A stretch of 40,586 nucleotides of DNA from Planctomycetota bacterium (GTDB taxonomy: Bacteria > Planctomycetota > PUPC01 > JACPCR01), in NCBI GenBank assembly GCA_030740295.1, contig JASLXP010000077.1, forward strand, positions 1 to 40,586. Reading direction: 5' to 3'. Positions 25,420-34,176 of the stretch are shown here, in pieces. The notes under the pieces were generated by a model. That model was not told the DNA's origin. It saw only the letters and a list, made by a program, of their open reading frames with translations, and did not search any database. Positions within the stretch are counted from its first letter, which is position 1. Each line of letters begins with the position of its first letter. Position numbers and translations under genes: made by a program.

Positions 25420-26274
25420 TCAGATTGGTTTGTCCTGGTTGGTGCTTTTCGCGAGACCAAAGTCAGCCACCTTGGCCATGCCGTTGGGATGCAGCAGGAT
25501 GTTGTCCGGCTTGATATCGCGATGGACCAGGTTCATACGATGGGCAAACTCGAGCCCGGACGTGGCGTCTTTGATGATTTTCAGGGCGACCTTTGTGTCG
25601 AGCTTGCCTTTCTTTTTCATCAGGCTTGATACGCTCGGGCCCGAGATGAATTCCATGGCAATGTAGAACTGTCCGGCCTCGTCGCCGGCCTCGAAAACAG
25701 TCACGATATTCTGATGGATGAGCTGCGCGGCCGCGCGTGCTTCACGGATGAACCGTTCCCTCGCCTCTGCATTCTGTTCGGCAAATGCGGGCGGCAGGAT
25801 TTTGAGCGCCGCTGTTCTCTGGAGATTCAGGTCGAGGCCCTTGTAGACGACGCCCATGCCGCCCTGGCCGATCTTCGCTTCGACGCGGTATTGCCGGAAC
25901 ATCTGTCCCGGCTGGAGAACCATTCCCTGCGGTTGCGGTTGTGGCGGTTGCGGTGCAACCTGAGGCGCCATGCCATGCGATGGGGAGGCCTGGGGATGCG
26001 GTGGCTGCATGTGCGGAGCAACGCCGTGAGTGGGCGATTGCGCGCCCTGCGGGTGCGGCGGCTGCATGTGCGGAGCAGCACCGTGAGCGGGCGATTGCGC
26101 GCCCTGCGGATGCGTCCCCTGCCCGCCGGGCATGGTTTGCTGGGGTACGCCTACATTCTGTGGTAGTTGCGCCTGCATCAACCGGCCACCACACACTTCG
26201 CACGCGGAGCGGGCAGCGATGTTAGGGTCTGGGATCTGGTATTGGCGTCTGCATTGGGAGCAGAAATAGAACAT
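25420..26274 (-). CDS. N-terminal part of a split Ser/Thr kinase (zinc ribbon, repeat linker, kinase N-lobe)
   Basis: This frame encodes 284 residues before a TGA at 25420-25422. It starts with a zinc-ribbon-like segment (C5, C8, C25, C28) and a Pro/His/Gln linker with 19-residue repeats (about 53-115). The kinase domain begins near 130: [12 protein letters not shown]158, E178, intact HRDIKPDN (251-258) and DFG (271-273). The catalytic residues are therefore normal, in contrast to the pseudokinase at 6646. The frame ends just after DFG, where the activation loop should run on. Adding one base in CAAACC (about 25427-25432) would join it to the downstream frame. Its ATG overlaps the purD stop (TAATG). 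Confidence 0.85.
   Translation of the reverse strand: MFYFCSQCRRQYQIPDPNIAARSACEVCGGRLMQAQLPQNVGVPQQTMPGGQGTHPQGAQSPAHGAAPHMQPPHPQGAQSPTHGVAPHMQPPHPQASPSHGMAPQVAPQPPQPQPQGMVLQPGQMFRQYRVEAKIGQGGMGVVYKGLDLNLQRTAALKILPPAFAEQNAEARERFIREARAAAQLIHQNIVTVFEAGDEAGQFYIAMEFISGPSVSSLMKKKGKLDTKVALKIIKDATSGLEFAHRMNLVHRDIKPDNILLHPNGMAKVADFGLAKSTNQDKPI
25990..26125 (-). repeat. 57-bp in-frame tandem repeat in the kinase linker
   Basis: About 2.4 copies of a 57-base unit (equivalent points at 26026 and 26083) encode a 19-residue repeat of the type [19 protein letters not shown]. It lies between the zinc ribbon and the kinase domain. Near-identity of the units suggests recent expansion. Confidence 0.75.
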
Positions 26275-27542
26275 TAAAGTGCCTTTGCTGCGATATCAGA
26301 CCGGAACGTCACTCCCTCAAACCTAATCTTTTCCACAGCCTCATAGCAACGGGCGATTGCGTGCTCGAGGGTGTCCCCAAGCGCTGTCACACCAAGCACA
26401 CGACCACCGGATGTGATCACGTTTGAACCTCGCATTCTAGTGCCTGCATGAAACACGACCACATCTTCCATCGCATTGGCCTCCTCGAGTCCTGAAATAG
26501 GGTATCCCTTGTTGTAGCTTTCGGGATAGCCGCCGGATGCGAGCACAACACAGACGGCCGGCCTTTCATCCCATTCCATAGGCGGCACCTCTTCGAGTTT
26601 CTCTTCCGCAACAGCCTCAAGGACATCCACGATATCCGACTTCATCCGCATGAGCAGCGGCTGCGTTTCGGGGTCGCCAAACCGGCAATTGAATTCGAGG
26701 ACCTTCGCTCCTTCGTTGGTCAGCATCAGCCCTGCGTAAAGAACGCCAGAGTATGGACGGTCTTCACGATTCATCGCGTGCACAATCGGAATGAGAATCT
26801 CGCGCTCGACCTGGGCCTCGAGCCGCTTGTGCACAAACCTGGTCGGTGAATATGCGCCCATGCCACCGGTGTTGAGCCCGGTGTCTCCTTCTCCGATGGG
26901 CTTGTGATCCTGCGCGGCCGGCATCGGGCTGATGGTGTTGCGATCCACAAACATGAGGATCGACGCCTCCTGCCCGGTCATGAATTCTTCAATCACAACG
27001 CGGTCGCCTGCATCGCCGAAGGCCTTCTCCTGCATGATGCTCCGCACCGCTTCCAATGCTTCCTGTCGCGTGTGGCAAATGATCACACCTTTGCCTGCGG
27101 CCAGGCCGTCGGCCTTCACCACAATAGGCAGCTTTGAGGTCTCGAGAAATCCTCTCGCACGTTCCAGGCTGTCGAAGGTGTGAAAACCCGCGGTAGGAAT
27201 CGCGTGACGCCGCATCAGCCGCTTCGAGTAATCCTTGCTGCCTTCAAGTTCCGCTGCCTTTTGAGTAGGGCCGAAGATTTTGAGCCCTGCATCCTGAAAC
27301 GTATCCACAATGCCGGCCACCAGCGGCGCTTCCGGGCCTACGACGGTGAGGTCTATCTCGTTTTTTTTTGCAAAGCTCAGGAGGCCGGAGACATCCTCCG
27401 CTTCGATCTCGACACACTCGGCATGCTCCCGAATACCGGCGTTGCCCGGCGCACAATAGATCTCTTGTACGCGAGAAGATTGAGCGATCTTCCACACAAG
27501 CGCGTGCTCTCGTCCGCCCCCGCCAACAACCAGGATTTTCAT
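26274..27542 (-). CDS. purD: Phosphoribosylamine-glycine ligase (GAR synthetase)
   Basis: This enzyme makes glycinamide ribonucleotide from phosphoribosylamine, glycine and ATP, the second step of purine synthesis. The 422-residue ATP-grasp enzyme starts at the ATG at 27542 (MKILVVGGGGREHAL), preceded by GAGGTGG; an in-frame extension to 27581 is less likely. Recognisable segments are GPEAPLVAGI, the ATP-grasp KADGLAAGKGV, EEFMTGQEAS, MGAYSPT, and VLEFNCRFGDPETQ with its metal-binding Glu and Asn. The stop codon overlaps the start of the kinase-WD40 gene by one base, an unusual partner for purD. No other pur gene is present in the window. Confidence 0.97.
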   Translation of the reverse strand: MKILVVGGGGREHALVWKIAQSSRVQEIYCAPGNAGIREHAECVEIEAEDVSGLLSFAKKNEIDLTVVGPEAPLVAGIVDTFQDAGLKIFGPTQKAAELEGSKDYSKRLMRRHAIPTAGFHTFDSLERARGFLETSKLPIVVKADGLAAGKGVIICHTRQEALEAVRSIMQEKAFGDAGDRVVIEEFMTGQEASILMFVDRNTISPMPAAQDHKPIGEGDTGLNTGGMGAYSPTRFVHKRLEAQVEREILIPIVHAMNREDRPYSGVLYAGLMLTNEGAKVLEFNCRFGDPETQPLLMRMKSDIVDVLEAVAEEKLEEVPPMEWDERPAVCVVLASGGYPESYNKGYPISGLEEANAMEDVVVFHAGTRMRGSNVITSGGRVLGVTALGDTLEHAIARCYEAVEKIRFEGVTFRSDIAAKAL

Positions 27543-27693
27543 AACACCACCTCGTAATTTTCTGTTTTTATGTATCAGCAACCCAAGAGAGGCGGAATGT
27601 TACTTGGGGCGGTTTGGAATGCAAGAACGAGGGGAGATGCGGAGATGGATGATGCACGATGTACGAGGATTCTTTCACGCGTGCAGAAAGCCA

Positions 27694-27711
27694 GGCTAAA
27701 GCCGTTTCTCC
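27694..27711. repeat. Palindromic intergenic repeat, half copy
   Basis: GGCTAAAGCCGTTTCTCC matches the right arm of the 9733-9801 palindrome with one difference (TTTCTCC for TTACTCC). The left arm is missing. It lies in the 247-base purD/alcohol dehydrogenase spacer, which otherwise shows no gene. Confidence 0.55.
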
Positions 27712-27828
27712 AGCTCCGGCAGACGTTTCTCCAACATCCTCTTCTCCACCGAAAGAGATCAAAGGAGCGGCGATGCGGCAGATGTTGTCCGGGAATGCGT
27801 GGATGCGCTCTCCGCGTAAATCCGTCCC

Positions 27829-28854
27829 CTATCCATTGGGCATCAGCACTACTTTTCCGCCTCGCGCTTCGTCTGCGATCTGTAATGCCTCCTGGGCATC
27901 ATCTATCGACAAACGGTGAGTGACGGCCGGCTCGAAGGACAATCCGCCTGCGGCACAGAACCGGGCCAGATCCCACATCCAACCGAGAGGGAACACAACG
28001 GAACCGATGAGAGTTGCAGCTCGGCCGTGGATGTCCCCGGGATTGATGACCTTCTCATCGCTGCCGACGCCGAGGATGGCGATGCGGCCCTCCCTCCTCA
28101 AAACCGGCAGCATGTGGCCTCTGCCCGCAGCACTGCCGGAGGTCTCGATGACGCAGTCGGCGCCGTCTGGATAGCCTTTAATTCGGCCGAAATCGCGCAC
28201 GGCTTCGACGGCATCCACTTCACCGGAGTTGACTGCTTCGTGTGCCCCGCACGTCTTAGCCAGCTCGACACGCAGATCGATGACGTCAATCCCAATGATA
28301 CGAAGGCCGAGGGACCGACCAACGAGAACGCAGCTCAGCCCGACCGGACCCAGCCCGAAAACCGCCAGGCTCTCGTGGGGCACCGCACGCAGGCGCCGCA
28401 GCGCAGCAAATGCGGTCCCTCCCACGCAGGCCATGAATGCCCCGTCCTCAAAGCTCGACTGCGAAGGAAGGGGAATACAATTCATCTCAGGCGCAACCAG
28501 CGACTCCGCGAACGCGCCGGGTGCGTTGCCGCCAAGCACGCGATGGTGAATCGAACAGGCAACCGTCTCACCCCCGGCGCATGCGGGGCAAACTCCGCAG
28601 CCGAAATGGTGATGCACGCTCACCCGATCGCCCGGTTTCAGCCGAAGCACCCCGGGACCGACTTCCTCGACGACTCCGCTGGCCTCGTGCCCGCGCACCT
28701 GGTCAGAGCCATTCTGTCCGCGAAAGAGATGGAGGTCCGAACCGCAGATACCCGCTGCCATGACCCGGATACGGGCTTCCCCGTGGCCCGGCTCTTGCAC
28801 GTCCACCTCGCGCACTTCGCATTGCCGATTCCCAAGAAACACAACGCCTTTCAT
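27829..28854 (-). CDS. Zinc-dependent medium-chain alcohol dehydrogenase
   Basis: This 341-residue NAD(P)-dependent dehydrogenase probably oxidises a polyol or sugar alcohol; the exact substrate is unknown. Catalytic zinc ligands are C37 (in AAGICGSDLH), H56 and E57 (GHEASG). The structural zinc lobe is C86, C89, C92 and C100. The Rossmann motif FGLGPVG is at 166-172. The pattern resembles L-threonine and sorbitol dehydrogenase-like MDR enzymes. The ATG at 28854 has a GGGAG ribosome binding site. It diverges from the amidohydrolase gene with only 64 bases between, suggesting shared regulation with the catabolic run that follows. Confidence 0.92.
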   Translation of the reverse strand: MKGVVFLGNRQCEVREVDVQEPGHGEARIRVMAAGICGSDLHLFRGQNGSDQVRGHEASGVVEEVGPGVLRLKPGDRVSVHHHFGCGVCPACAGGETVACSIHHRVLGGNAPGAFAESLVAPEMNCIPLPSQSSFEDGAFMACVGGTAFAALRRLRAVPHESLAVFGLGPVGLSCVLVGRSLGLRIIGIDVIDLRVELAKTCGAHEAVNSGEVDAVEAVRDFGRIKGYPDGADCVIETSGSAAGRGHMLPVLRREGRIAILGVGSDEKVINPGDIHGRAATLIGSVVFPLGWMWDLARFCAAGGLSFEPAVTHRLSIDDAQEALQIADEARGGKVVLMPNG

Positions 28855-28918
28855 GCAAAGCTCCCGATGAAACGTATCAAATCTCTTGTGCCAGCATCAT
28901 TCGGCATTATGTTACGGC

Positions 28919-30058
28919 ATGCTCTACGACTTGCTCATAAGAGGCGGGACGCTCATCGACCCCGCGCAAGGCATTCACGGCGAGAGGGACGTAGCCTTTG
29001 CCAACGGCGTTGTTGCCGGCACCGGCGAAGACCTGCAGGAAGCTGAAGCGGAAACGGTTGTCGATGCCCGTGGCCGAATTGTCACGCCGGGCCTGATCGA
29101 CCTGCACGTCCACGCCTTTGAAGGAGTCAGCTACTTCGGCGTTGGTCCAGACGCGACCTGCCTGGCAAAAGGGGCAACGACCGTGCTCGATGCCGGGACC
29201 GCCGGCGCTGATATCTTCCCCGGCTTTCGCAAGTTTGTGATCGATGCCTGCCGTACCAGGGTCTTCGCTCTCCTTAACATTTCATCGCCCGGTATGCTGA
29301 CCCGCGACATCGGCGAGTTGGAGAACCCCGATCACGCCAACGTAAAGAAGGTGTGTAAATCGATGGAGGAGCATCCGGACGTCATCCTCGGCGTCAAAGT
29401 GCGACTGACTAAGAACAACATCGTCAGCGAGAGGGCGGGAATAGAGCCGCTTTACCGGGCACGGGAAGCTGCGGACGCTACCGGGACGTTCATTATGGTT
29501 CATCCTCAGAGCGCCTGGTGCGAATCCATCGACGACGTCATGGCCGTCATGGGCGAGCGCGATATTCTCACCCATTGCTTTCATGACCATCCCTGCGGGG
29601 TTCTGGACGAGCAGGGGCAGGTCAGGGATTCCGTGCGCGATGCCGCGGAGCGGGGTGTCATCTTCGACGTGGGGCACGGGTCGGGATCTTTCGTCTGGGA
29701 AGTAGCGGAGCGCGCGCTGGACCAGGGGCTCATTCCACACACGCTTTCGACGGACCTCCACACCGGCAGTCTGAACGGCCCGGTTTACGACCTGGCAACT
29801 GTGGTGGACAAGTTCCTGTACCTCGGCATGTCACTCGAAGACGCCATCGCTCGTGTCACCTCCGCGCCAGCTCAGGCGATCCGGCAGGAGAGTCTCGGCA
29901 CCTTGTCGGTCGGCTCCGCGGGTGACGCGGCCGTTTTCGAGATTCAGGAAGGCGAGTTCGAATTGCAGGACTCCCCGAGAAAGACGAGAACCGCCAACCG
30001 GAAGCTGGTACCCGTAGCGGTCGTCAAGGGCGGCTGTCTCTGTCCTGGCGTGATGTAA
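28919..30058 (+). CDS. Amidohydrolase/deacetylase-family metallohydrolase
   Basis: This 379-residue amidohydrolase-superfamily protein starts at the ATG at 28919; an upstream TTG at 28886 would add 11 residues without homologous character. The beta-sandwich halves flank a TIM barrel with D61-L-H63-V-H65, a likely carboxylated K160 in LGVKVRLTKN, H195 in MVHPQSAW, the HCFHDH segment (219-224) and D279 in LSTDLHTG. It resembles the dihydroorotase-like group annotated as amidohydrolase/deacetylase (EF_0837 type), so it may hydrolyse a cyclic amide or an N-acyl group. It heads the plus-strand run; the first UROD gene starts 45 bases downstream. Confidence 0.9.
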   Translation: MLYDLLIRGGTLIDPAQGIHGERDVAFANGVVAGTGEDLQEAEAETVVDARGRIVTPGLIDLHVHAFEGVSYFGVGPDATCLAKGATTVLDAGTAGADIFPGFRKFVIDACRTRVFALLNISSPGMLTRDIGELENPDHANVKKVCKSMEEHPDVILGVKVRLTKNNIVSERAGIEPLYRAREAADATGTFIMVHPQSAWCESIDDVMAVMGERDILTHCFHDHPCGVLDEQGQVRDSVRDAAERGVIFDVGHGSGSFVWEVAERALDQGLIPHTLSTDLHTGSLNGPVYDLATVVDKFLYLGMSLEDAIARVTSAPAQAIRQESLGTLSVGSAGDAAVFEIQEGEFELQDSPRKTRTANRKLVPVAVVKGGCLCPGVM

Positions 30059-30103
30059 AGCTGGTAAGAATCAAAGCCATCCTGACCGAAGGAGTTCTGT
30101 CAA

Positions 30104-31162
30104 ATGCCTTCCAAATCCATAGAACCCTCGAAACGTGACCTCGTCCTGGCCGCCATCGCCCACGAGGATAATGGCCGGATTCCTTACATGATCCTTATCC
30201 ACCCGACGATCGGCCGAAAGCTTGCCGCGTTCTACGGTGCAGAGAGTATCAGCGAGGTAGTTGACAACTGTATTGAATGGATCGGCAACGCGCTGTCCGT
30301 CACCCGAATGGAAGAGCTGGGGATGCTCGAGGATGGCGAGTACACCGACGACTGGGGCATACGCTGGTTTGGCGTGGGTGAAACTCGCGGACAGGTAAAA
30401 GCATCCCCGCTCGCCGAGTCATCCCTCAAGGAATACTCATTCCCGACGGGCCCTTCACAAGAGATCATCAGCCAGATGCAAACCCAGGCGGAGGCGAGTC
30501 CCCACAGGTATCGGCTGGCGAAACTGGGCGCGCTCTGGGAACAGGCCACTTTCGTGCGCGGCATGGAAGATCTGCTGGTGGATCTGATTCGCCGTCCCGA
30601 TTTCGTCCACGAACTGTTGGATGGAATGCTGGAATCGCTTCTCGCCAACGTGGAAATCTATGCTGCGGAATTGGAAGTCGACTGCATGTGGCTGAGTGAC
30701 GATTATGGAAGCCAGGCCGGTCTGTTGATGTCGCCCGATCTCTGGCGCGAGTTCATCGGGCCCCGAGTGCAGAGGCTGTGCGATGCCGTGAAATCCAGCG
30801 GACACCATTTCGTCCTTCACACTGACGGTGCCATCGGGCCTGTCATTCCCGACATCATAGACATGGGCGTGGACATCCTGCATCCGATCCAGCCAGAGTG
30901 TGTTGATGTTGAGTGGGTCAAACGTGAATTTGGCCAGGACACAACTCTGTGGGGCGGGTACGGCACTCAGGGAACTCTCGTCTTCGGCTCGCCTGACCAG
31001 GTGCGGCAGGAAGTGAACGAGCTATGCGATGTCATGGGAGCAGGAGGCGGCTTCATTCTGAGTCCCGGCCTCTCGATCCAGAACGAGGTGCCCGTGGAGA
31101 ATGCAGCAGCCTTCATTGAAGTGGCGCTTGAGAGGGAAAGAGGGACGCCTGCGCACGTGTAG
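30104..31162 (+). CDS. UROD-fold protein 1 (uroporphyrinogen decarboxylase family)
   Basis: This 352-residue protein has a GAAGGAG ribosome binding site before the ATG. It has the UROD/MtaA family layout: KRDLVLAAIAHEDNGRIPYM at the start, LMSPDLWREFIGPRVQRL in the middle, then LHTDG (H239-T-D241-G242). It ends with LWGGYGTQ and the glycine-rich GGGFILSPGLSIQNEVPVEN, read in parts. The HemE signature (FMRQAGRYLPEY-like) is absent, so it is not the haem enzyme. The H-x-C zinc motif of corrinoid methyltransferases is H-x-D here. The likely reaction is a decarboxylation or one-carbon transfer on an unknown substrate. Confidence 0.87.
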   Translation: MPSKSIEPSKRDLVLAAIAHEDNGRIPYMILIHPTIGRKLAAFYGAESISEVVDNCIEWIGNALSVTRMEELGMLEDGEYTDDWGIRWFGVGETRGQVKASPLAESSLKEYSFPTGPSQEIISQMQTQAEASPHRYRLAKLGALWEQATFVRGMEDLLVDLIRRPDFVHELLDGMLESLLANVEIYAAELEVDCMWLSDDYGSQAGLLMSPDLWREFIGPRVQRLCDAVKSSGHHFVLHTDGAIGPVIPDIIDMGVDILHPIQPECVDVEWVKREFGQDTTLWGGYGTQGTLVFGSPDQVRQEVNELCDVMGAGGGFILSPGLSIQNEVPVENAAAFIEVALERERGTPAHV

Positions 31163-31356
31163 AGAAGCCCTACATAGAGAACCAGCAGTCAGCCGACACT
31201 CGAGCCAGGAAAAGCCGGCAAAGGCCGCAATCCTTGCAGGAAATGGCGAAAACAGGGACATGAACCAACTGGCATGGTTGTTGTAACGGCAGTCCTTTCT
31301 CTGGCTGCGGCCGAAGGCAGCCTAAGGATCATTAGATTCCGTAGGAGGTCGAGACC

Positions 31357-32706
31357 ATGAAATTGGAAAGACGCACGCACGTGTTGGTCGCCGCGTTCGC
31401 GGTCACCTGTTTTCTGAGTTGCCTTTTACCGGCCACAGCCGAGCGCGAGTTTCGGCCGCGCCCGGGCCGGCGGGAAGGCCCCCGTCCGCGCAAGCCCAGA
31501 GACGACAGGGACGGAAAAAGGAGAGAGCCCAGAAAACGCGGCTATTCCATCGAACAGGCTGTCTCAAACAGGGCCCAATTGCACACTATCGCCTTCAGCG
31601 GTCTTGCCTTCATGACCGGAGATCCTGGCAGCTGTACATTCATCCCGCCGGGAAAAGTCGCGGACTTCTTCGGCTTTCAGTACATGCGCGACATCGATGC
31701 CGCCGGAAAAGGGCATAACCCCATCTTTCTAGATCGCGTTGCGGGCAATGTCATGTACATACTCTCTGACAAACAGCGCAGCATGTTTGAAAGAGCCGCG
31801 AGGAATCAGGAAGAGTTCTTCCGTGCGATTGCCTTGAAGCGATTCCCGTTGATTCGGGCATTTCACCAGGAACTTACCGGTGACATCCCCGCGGGCAGTG
31901 CAGGCTTGTCCAAAAAGGCGGTCATGAAATATACCGGCGAGATCTTCGAGCTCGATGCTCAACTCGCGTATCAGCGGGCCGAAGTCTTCGGCGCGCTTGC
32001 AGCATCATTGACCGGAGAGCAGAAAGAGTATCTCGGCAAAATGAAATTCGGCGATTACAGCACCTGGCCCGATATGGATGTACGAAATCTTCGGGGGTAC
32101 CGTCCCCGCGGCGCGACCAAACTGGTAAGCGTGGGGTACATGACCCTGGCCAGCGAGTTCTTCAGTTGGTACGCGGGCACCGTAAAGGCAGATACATATT
32201 TCTGCCCCGAACGCCACGGCACTTATTTCGGCGGATTCTACATGAAGGATATGCCTGCGATGGGCAAGCGTGATTTCGACATCAGCACATCACTGACAGG
32301 AGATTCAGGTGCGATGTTCCTCGAATCACTCACGCCTGAACAGCGCGCCCACATCACCGGCATAATCAAGAAGCAGGGCAAGGCACTCATGGAGATTGTT
32401 GAGGTGAGGCGTGCCATATCGACCAAATTGCGTGGCTTTCTGAAAGGGGTGACTCCAGCCAGAAAAGATGTGTTGGACCTCGGCCGCAAGTACGGCGAAC
32501 TGGACGGCGAGCTTTCATATTACTACACCACTGCTTTCGCCAAGGTCTACAGAACGCTCAGCCAGGAGCAAAAGAAGAACCTCGTGAAACTGCGCAATCT
32601 CGACATGCGCGAAGATGGCACTGCTTTCATCTACTCAGATAGGATTCGTTCACCGAAGGTCCCTGACACGAGTTTTCTTTTTGGAGTGAACGGCGATGGA
32701 AATTAA
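31357..32706 (+). CDS. Secreted protein of unknown function made of two homologous halves
   Basis: This 449-residue protein has a strong AGGAGGT ribosome binding site. A signal peptide (1-28, cleavage after A-T-A) is followed by an Arg/Pro-rich basic segment (30-61). The rest is an internal duplication. FFGFQYMRDIDAAGK (104-118) matches YFGGFYMKDMPAMGK (290-304). Each half carries two LTxxQ-like motifs: LSDKQ at 136 and LTGEQ at 218, then LTPEQ at 325 and LSQEQ at 401. LTxxQ motifs recall periplasmic Spy/CpxP proteins, but the rest does not resemble them. Single Cys residues (C93 and C283) precede the matched block in both halves. It sits between UROD genes in the same direction. No known function was recognised. 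Confidence 0.82.
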   Translation: MKLERRTHVLVAAFAVTCFLSCLLPATAEREFRPRPGRREGPRPRKPRDDRDGKRREPRKRGYSIEQAVSNRAQLHTIAFSGLAFMTGDPGSCTFIPPGKVADFFGFQYMRDIDAAGKGHNPIFLDRVAGNVMYILSDKQRSMFERAARNQEEFFRAIALKRFPLIRAFHQELTGDIPAGSAGLSKKAVMKYTGEIFELDAQLAYQRAEVFGALAASLTGEQKEYLGKMKFGDYSTWPDMDVRNLRGYRPRGATKLVSVGYMTLASEFFSWYAGTVKADTYFCPERHGTYFGGFYMKDMPAMGKRDFDISTSLTGDSGAMFLESLTPEQRAHITGIIKKQGKALMEIVEVRRAISTKLRGFLKGVTPARKDVLDLGRKYGELDGELSYYYTTAFAKVYRTLSQEQKKNLVKLRNLDMREDGTAFIYSDRIRSPKVPDTSFLFGVNGDGN

Positions 32707-32763
32707 GTAGTTTCTGTTACGGATATGCTCCCGCCTCCACGGCCTGTACCCGTGGTGGGTTGA

Positions 32764-33864
32764 TTGACAGACACACGCCCTGATCCTGTGAGTTCTCTAA
32801 CCAGCCACCAGCGCATATGCAGAGCCCTCGCTTTTGAAGAACCTGACCGGGTGCCTCGTTTCTATTCTTTCTGGTCGGAATTCTCGGAAGTATGGAAGGT
32901 GGCGAGGAAAGAAGCCGCTCAAGATTCTGATGCGGCCCGTCATTATGGCTCCGACATGATGGTCGTTGCGGCGAATGAATCTGCTTGGCCATCGGCCGCT
33001 ACTGTCATCGAGCAACACGGAGATGAGACAATTCAGACGAACGGCTGGGGCGTCACCGCTCGCAGCCGGTCGGGCGCGATGTTCAGCAAAAGCCTTGAAA
33101 CGTCCGTGCCTTCAAGGATTGACCCGGACAAACTTGTCTTCGAGGATCCTTTGTCGGACAGCCGCTACCAGGGAGCAGGCCGGCACGCGTCGAAGCACCG
33201 GGAAGAACTGGCGGTCTTCTGCAAAACGGGGGGGCCCTACCTGCGCGCGGCCTTCATGCGCGGGCAGGAAGACTTCCTCATGGATATCGCCGAAGACCCG
33301 GAATGGGTCAGAGCTTTCGTCGAGCGCGTCACCGAACACATCACCCAGGTTGGCATTGAATCCATCCGGCGCTTTGGACTCCAGGAGACTGGTATCGGCA
33401 TCTACGACGACGTGTGCACCATGACCGACCCCATTATGGGAGCCTCGAATTATGAAAAGCTCTTTTATCCCAGCCTCTGCAGGATGGTCGATGGTTACAA
33501 ACAGGCCGAAGCGACCACGGTCTTTCACCATTGCGACGGAAAGGTCGATGACCTGCTGGATATGTGGTCGTCTTCAGGCATCACCGCAGTTCATCCTCTC
33601 GAAGCGAGGGTCTGTATGCATCCGTCCGAGGTCAAACGCCGTTTCGGGAAACGGCTGGCAGTCATCGGCGGTCTGGACAACTGCAATCTCCTACCGCGGG
33701 GCGATATCAAAGAGATACACGCGCACCTGGACAGCCTCCTCGATGCCGCGGCTGGAGGAGGGATGGTCATTTCACCACATTCCATTGGCGAAGATATATC
33801 AGTGGAGACAATGGACGCGGTGACCGAGTATCTGAACGAACACGACAGCTATCCCGCGAGTTGA
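32764..33864 (+). CDS. UROD-fold protein 2
   Basis: This 366-residue protein starts at TTG 32764, preceded by GGTGGG; a GTG at 32788 is the alternative, and no ATG fits. The family opening is LTSHQRICRALAFEEPDRVP. The active-site strand reads FHHCDGK (H256-C-D258-G259), so the H-x-C of MtaA is replaced by H-x-D. It is followed by AVIGGLDN and the glycine-rich AAGGGMVISPHSIGEDIS. No HemE signature is seen. It is probably a decarboxylase or methyltransferase relative acting on an unknown substrate. Remnant-like coding sequence follows its stop. Confidence 0.85.
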   Translation: MTDTRPDPVSSLTSHQRICRALAFEEPDRVPRFYSFWSEFSEVWKVARKEAAQDSDAARHYGSDMMVVAANESAWPSAATVIEQHGDETIQTNGWGVTARSRSGAMFSKSLETSVPSRIDPDKLVFEDPLSDSRYQGAGRHASKHREELAVFCKTGGPYLRAAFMRGQEDFLMDIAEDPEWVRAFVERVTEHITQVGIESIRRFGLQETGIGIYDDVCTMTDPIMGASNYEKLFYPSLCRMVDGYKQAEATTVFHHCDGKVDDLLDMWSSSGITAVHPLEARVCMHPSEVKRRFGKRLAVIGGLDNCNLLPRGDIKEIHAHLDSLLDAAAGGGMVISPHSIGEDISVETMDAVTEYLNEHDSYPAS

Positions 33865-34176
33865 AGAACATAGCCATCGGTAACCACATCACCTGGAACG
33901 TTTCAGATGAGGGAATCAACCGTTACCTCGACCTTTCCACAGAGCTTGCACACCGATGAAACGCAGCGACATGCGCTGTTCTCAGCGAATCGCCTTCGCC
34001 TTGATCCTCCCGGCATGTGACGCTCTAAACGGACCGCGGCTCATGTTTGGTGGAACGTGGCTTCAGGAAAACGGGCAGAGCCGGATGAGGGGTTTTCACG
34101 ACGGCCTGTGGCCCATAGAATAAAGTGAGAGTAATCGTCAACCTCGCCGCCTGGTGAAACAATTCGAAAGGCAACC
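33865..34176 (+). other. Spacer with possible gene remnants between UROD 2 and UROD 3
   Basis: No intact gene is seen. One frame reads protein-like sequence, including VSDEGINRYLDLSTELAHR, up to a TGA at 33957-33959. That stop overlaps an ATG at 33956 (ATGA), as in an operon junction. The ATG opens a 55-codon frame. The pattern suggests the tail of a lost gene followed by a truncated next gene. This is an inference from translation by eye. Confidence 0.4.
33956..34123 (+). CDS. Small 55-residue frame, possible truncated gene
   Basis: MKRSDMRCSQRIAFALILPA starts a frame that ends in GFHDGLWPIE. The SQRIAFAL segment resembles the HQRICRAL opening of UROD protein 2, so it may be a decayed UROD-like N-terminus. 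It could also be noise. There is no clear ribosome binding site, but an ATGA overlap with the upstream remnant frame is present. Confidence 0.2.
   Translation: MKRSDMRCSQRIAFALILPACDALNGPRLMFGGTWLQENGQSRMRGFHDGLWPIE

Noticed and set aside
25415..25445. Programmed -1 frameshift in the kinase-WD40 gene
   Set aside because: The site (ACAAACC) is not a canonical slippery heptamer and no strong downstream stem was recognised. An indel or sequence error is simpler.
24449..25666. Plus-strand open frame of 405 codons opposite the kinase-WD40 gene
   Set aside because: The minus strand encodes clear kinase and WD40 motifs, and this frame has none.
27916..29046. Plus-strand open frame of 376 codons across the dehydrogenase gene
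   Set aside because: It is antisense to a dehydrogenase with intact zinc motifs and overlaps the start of the amidohydrolase; no family features.
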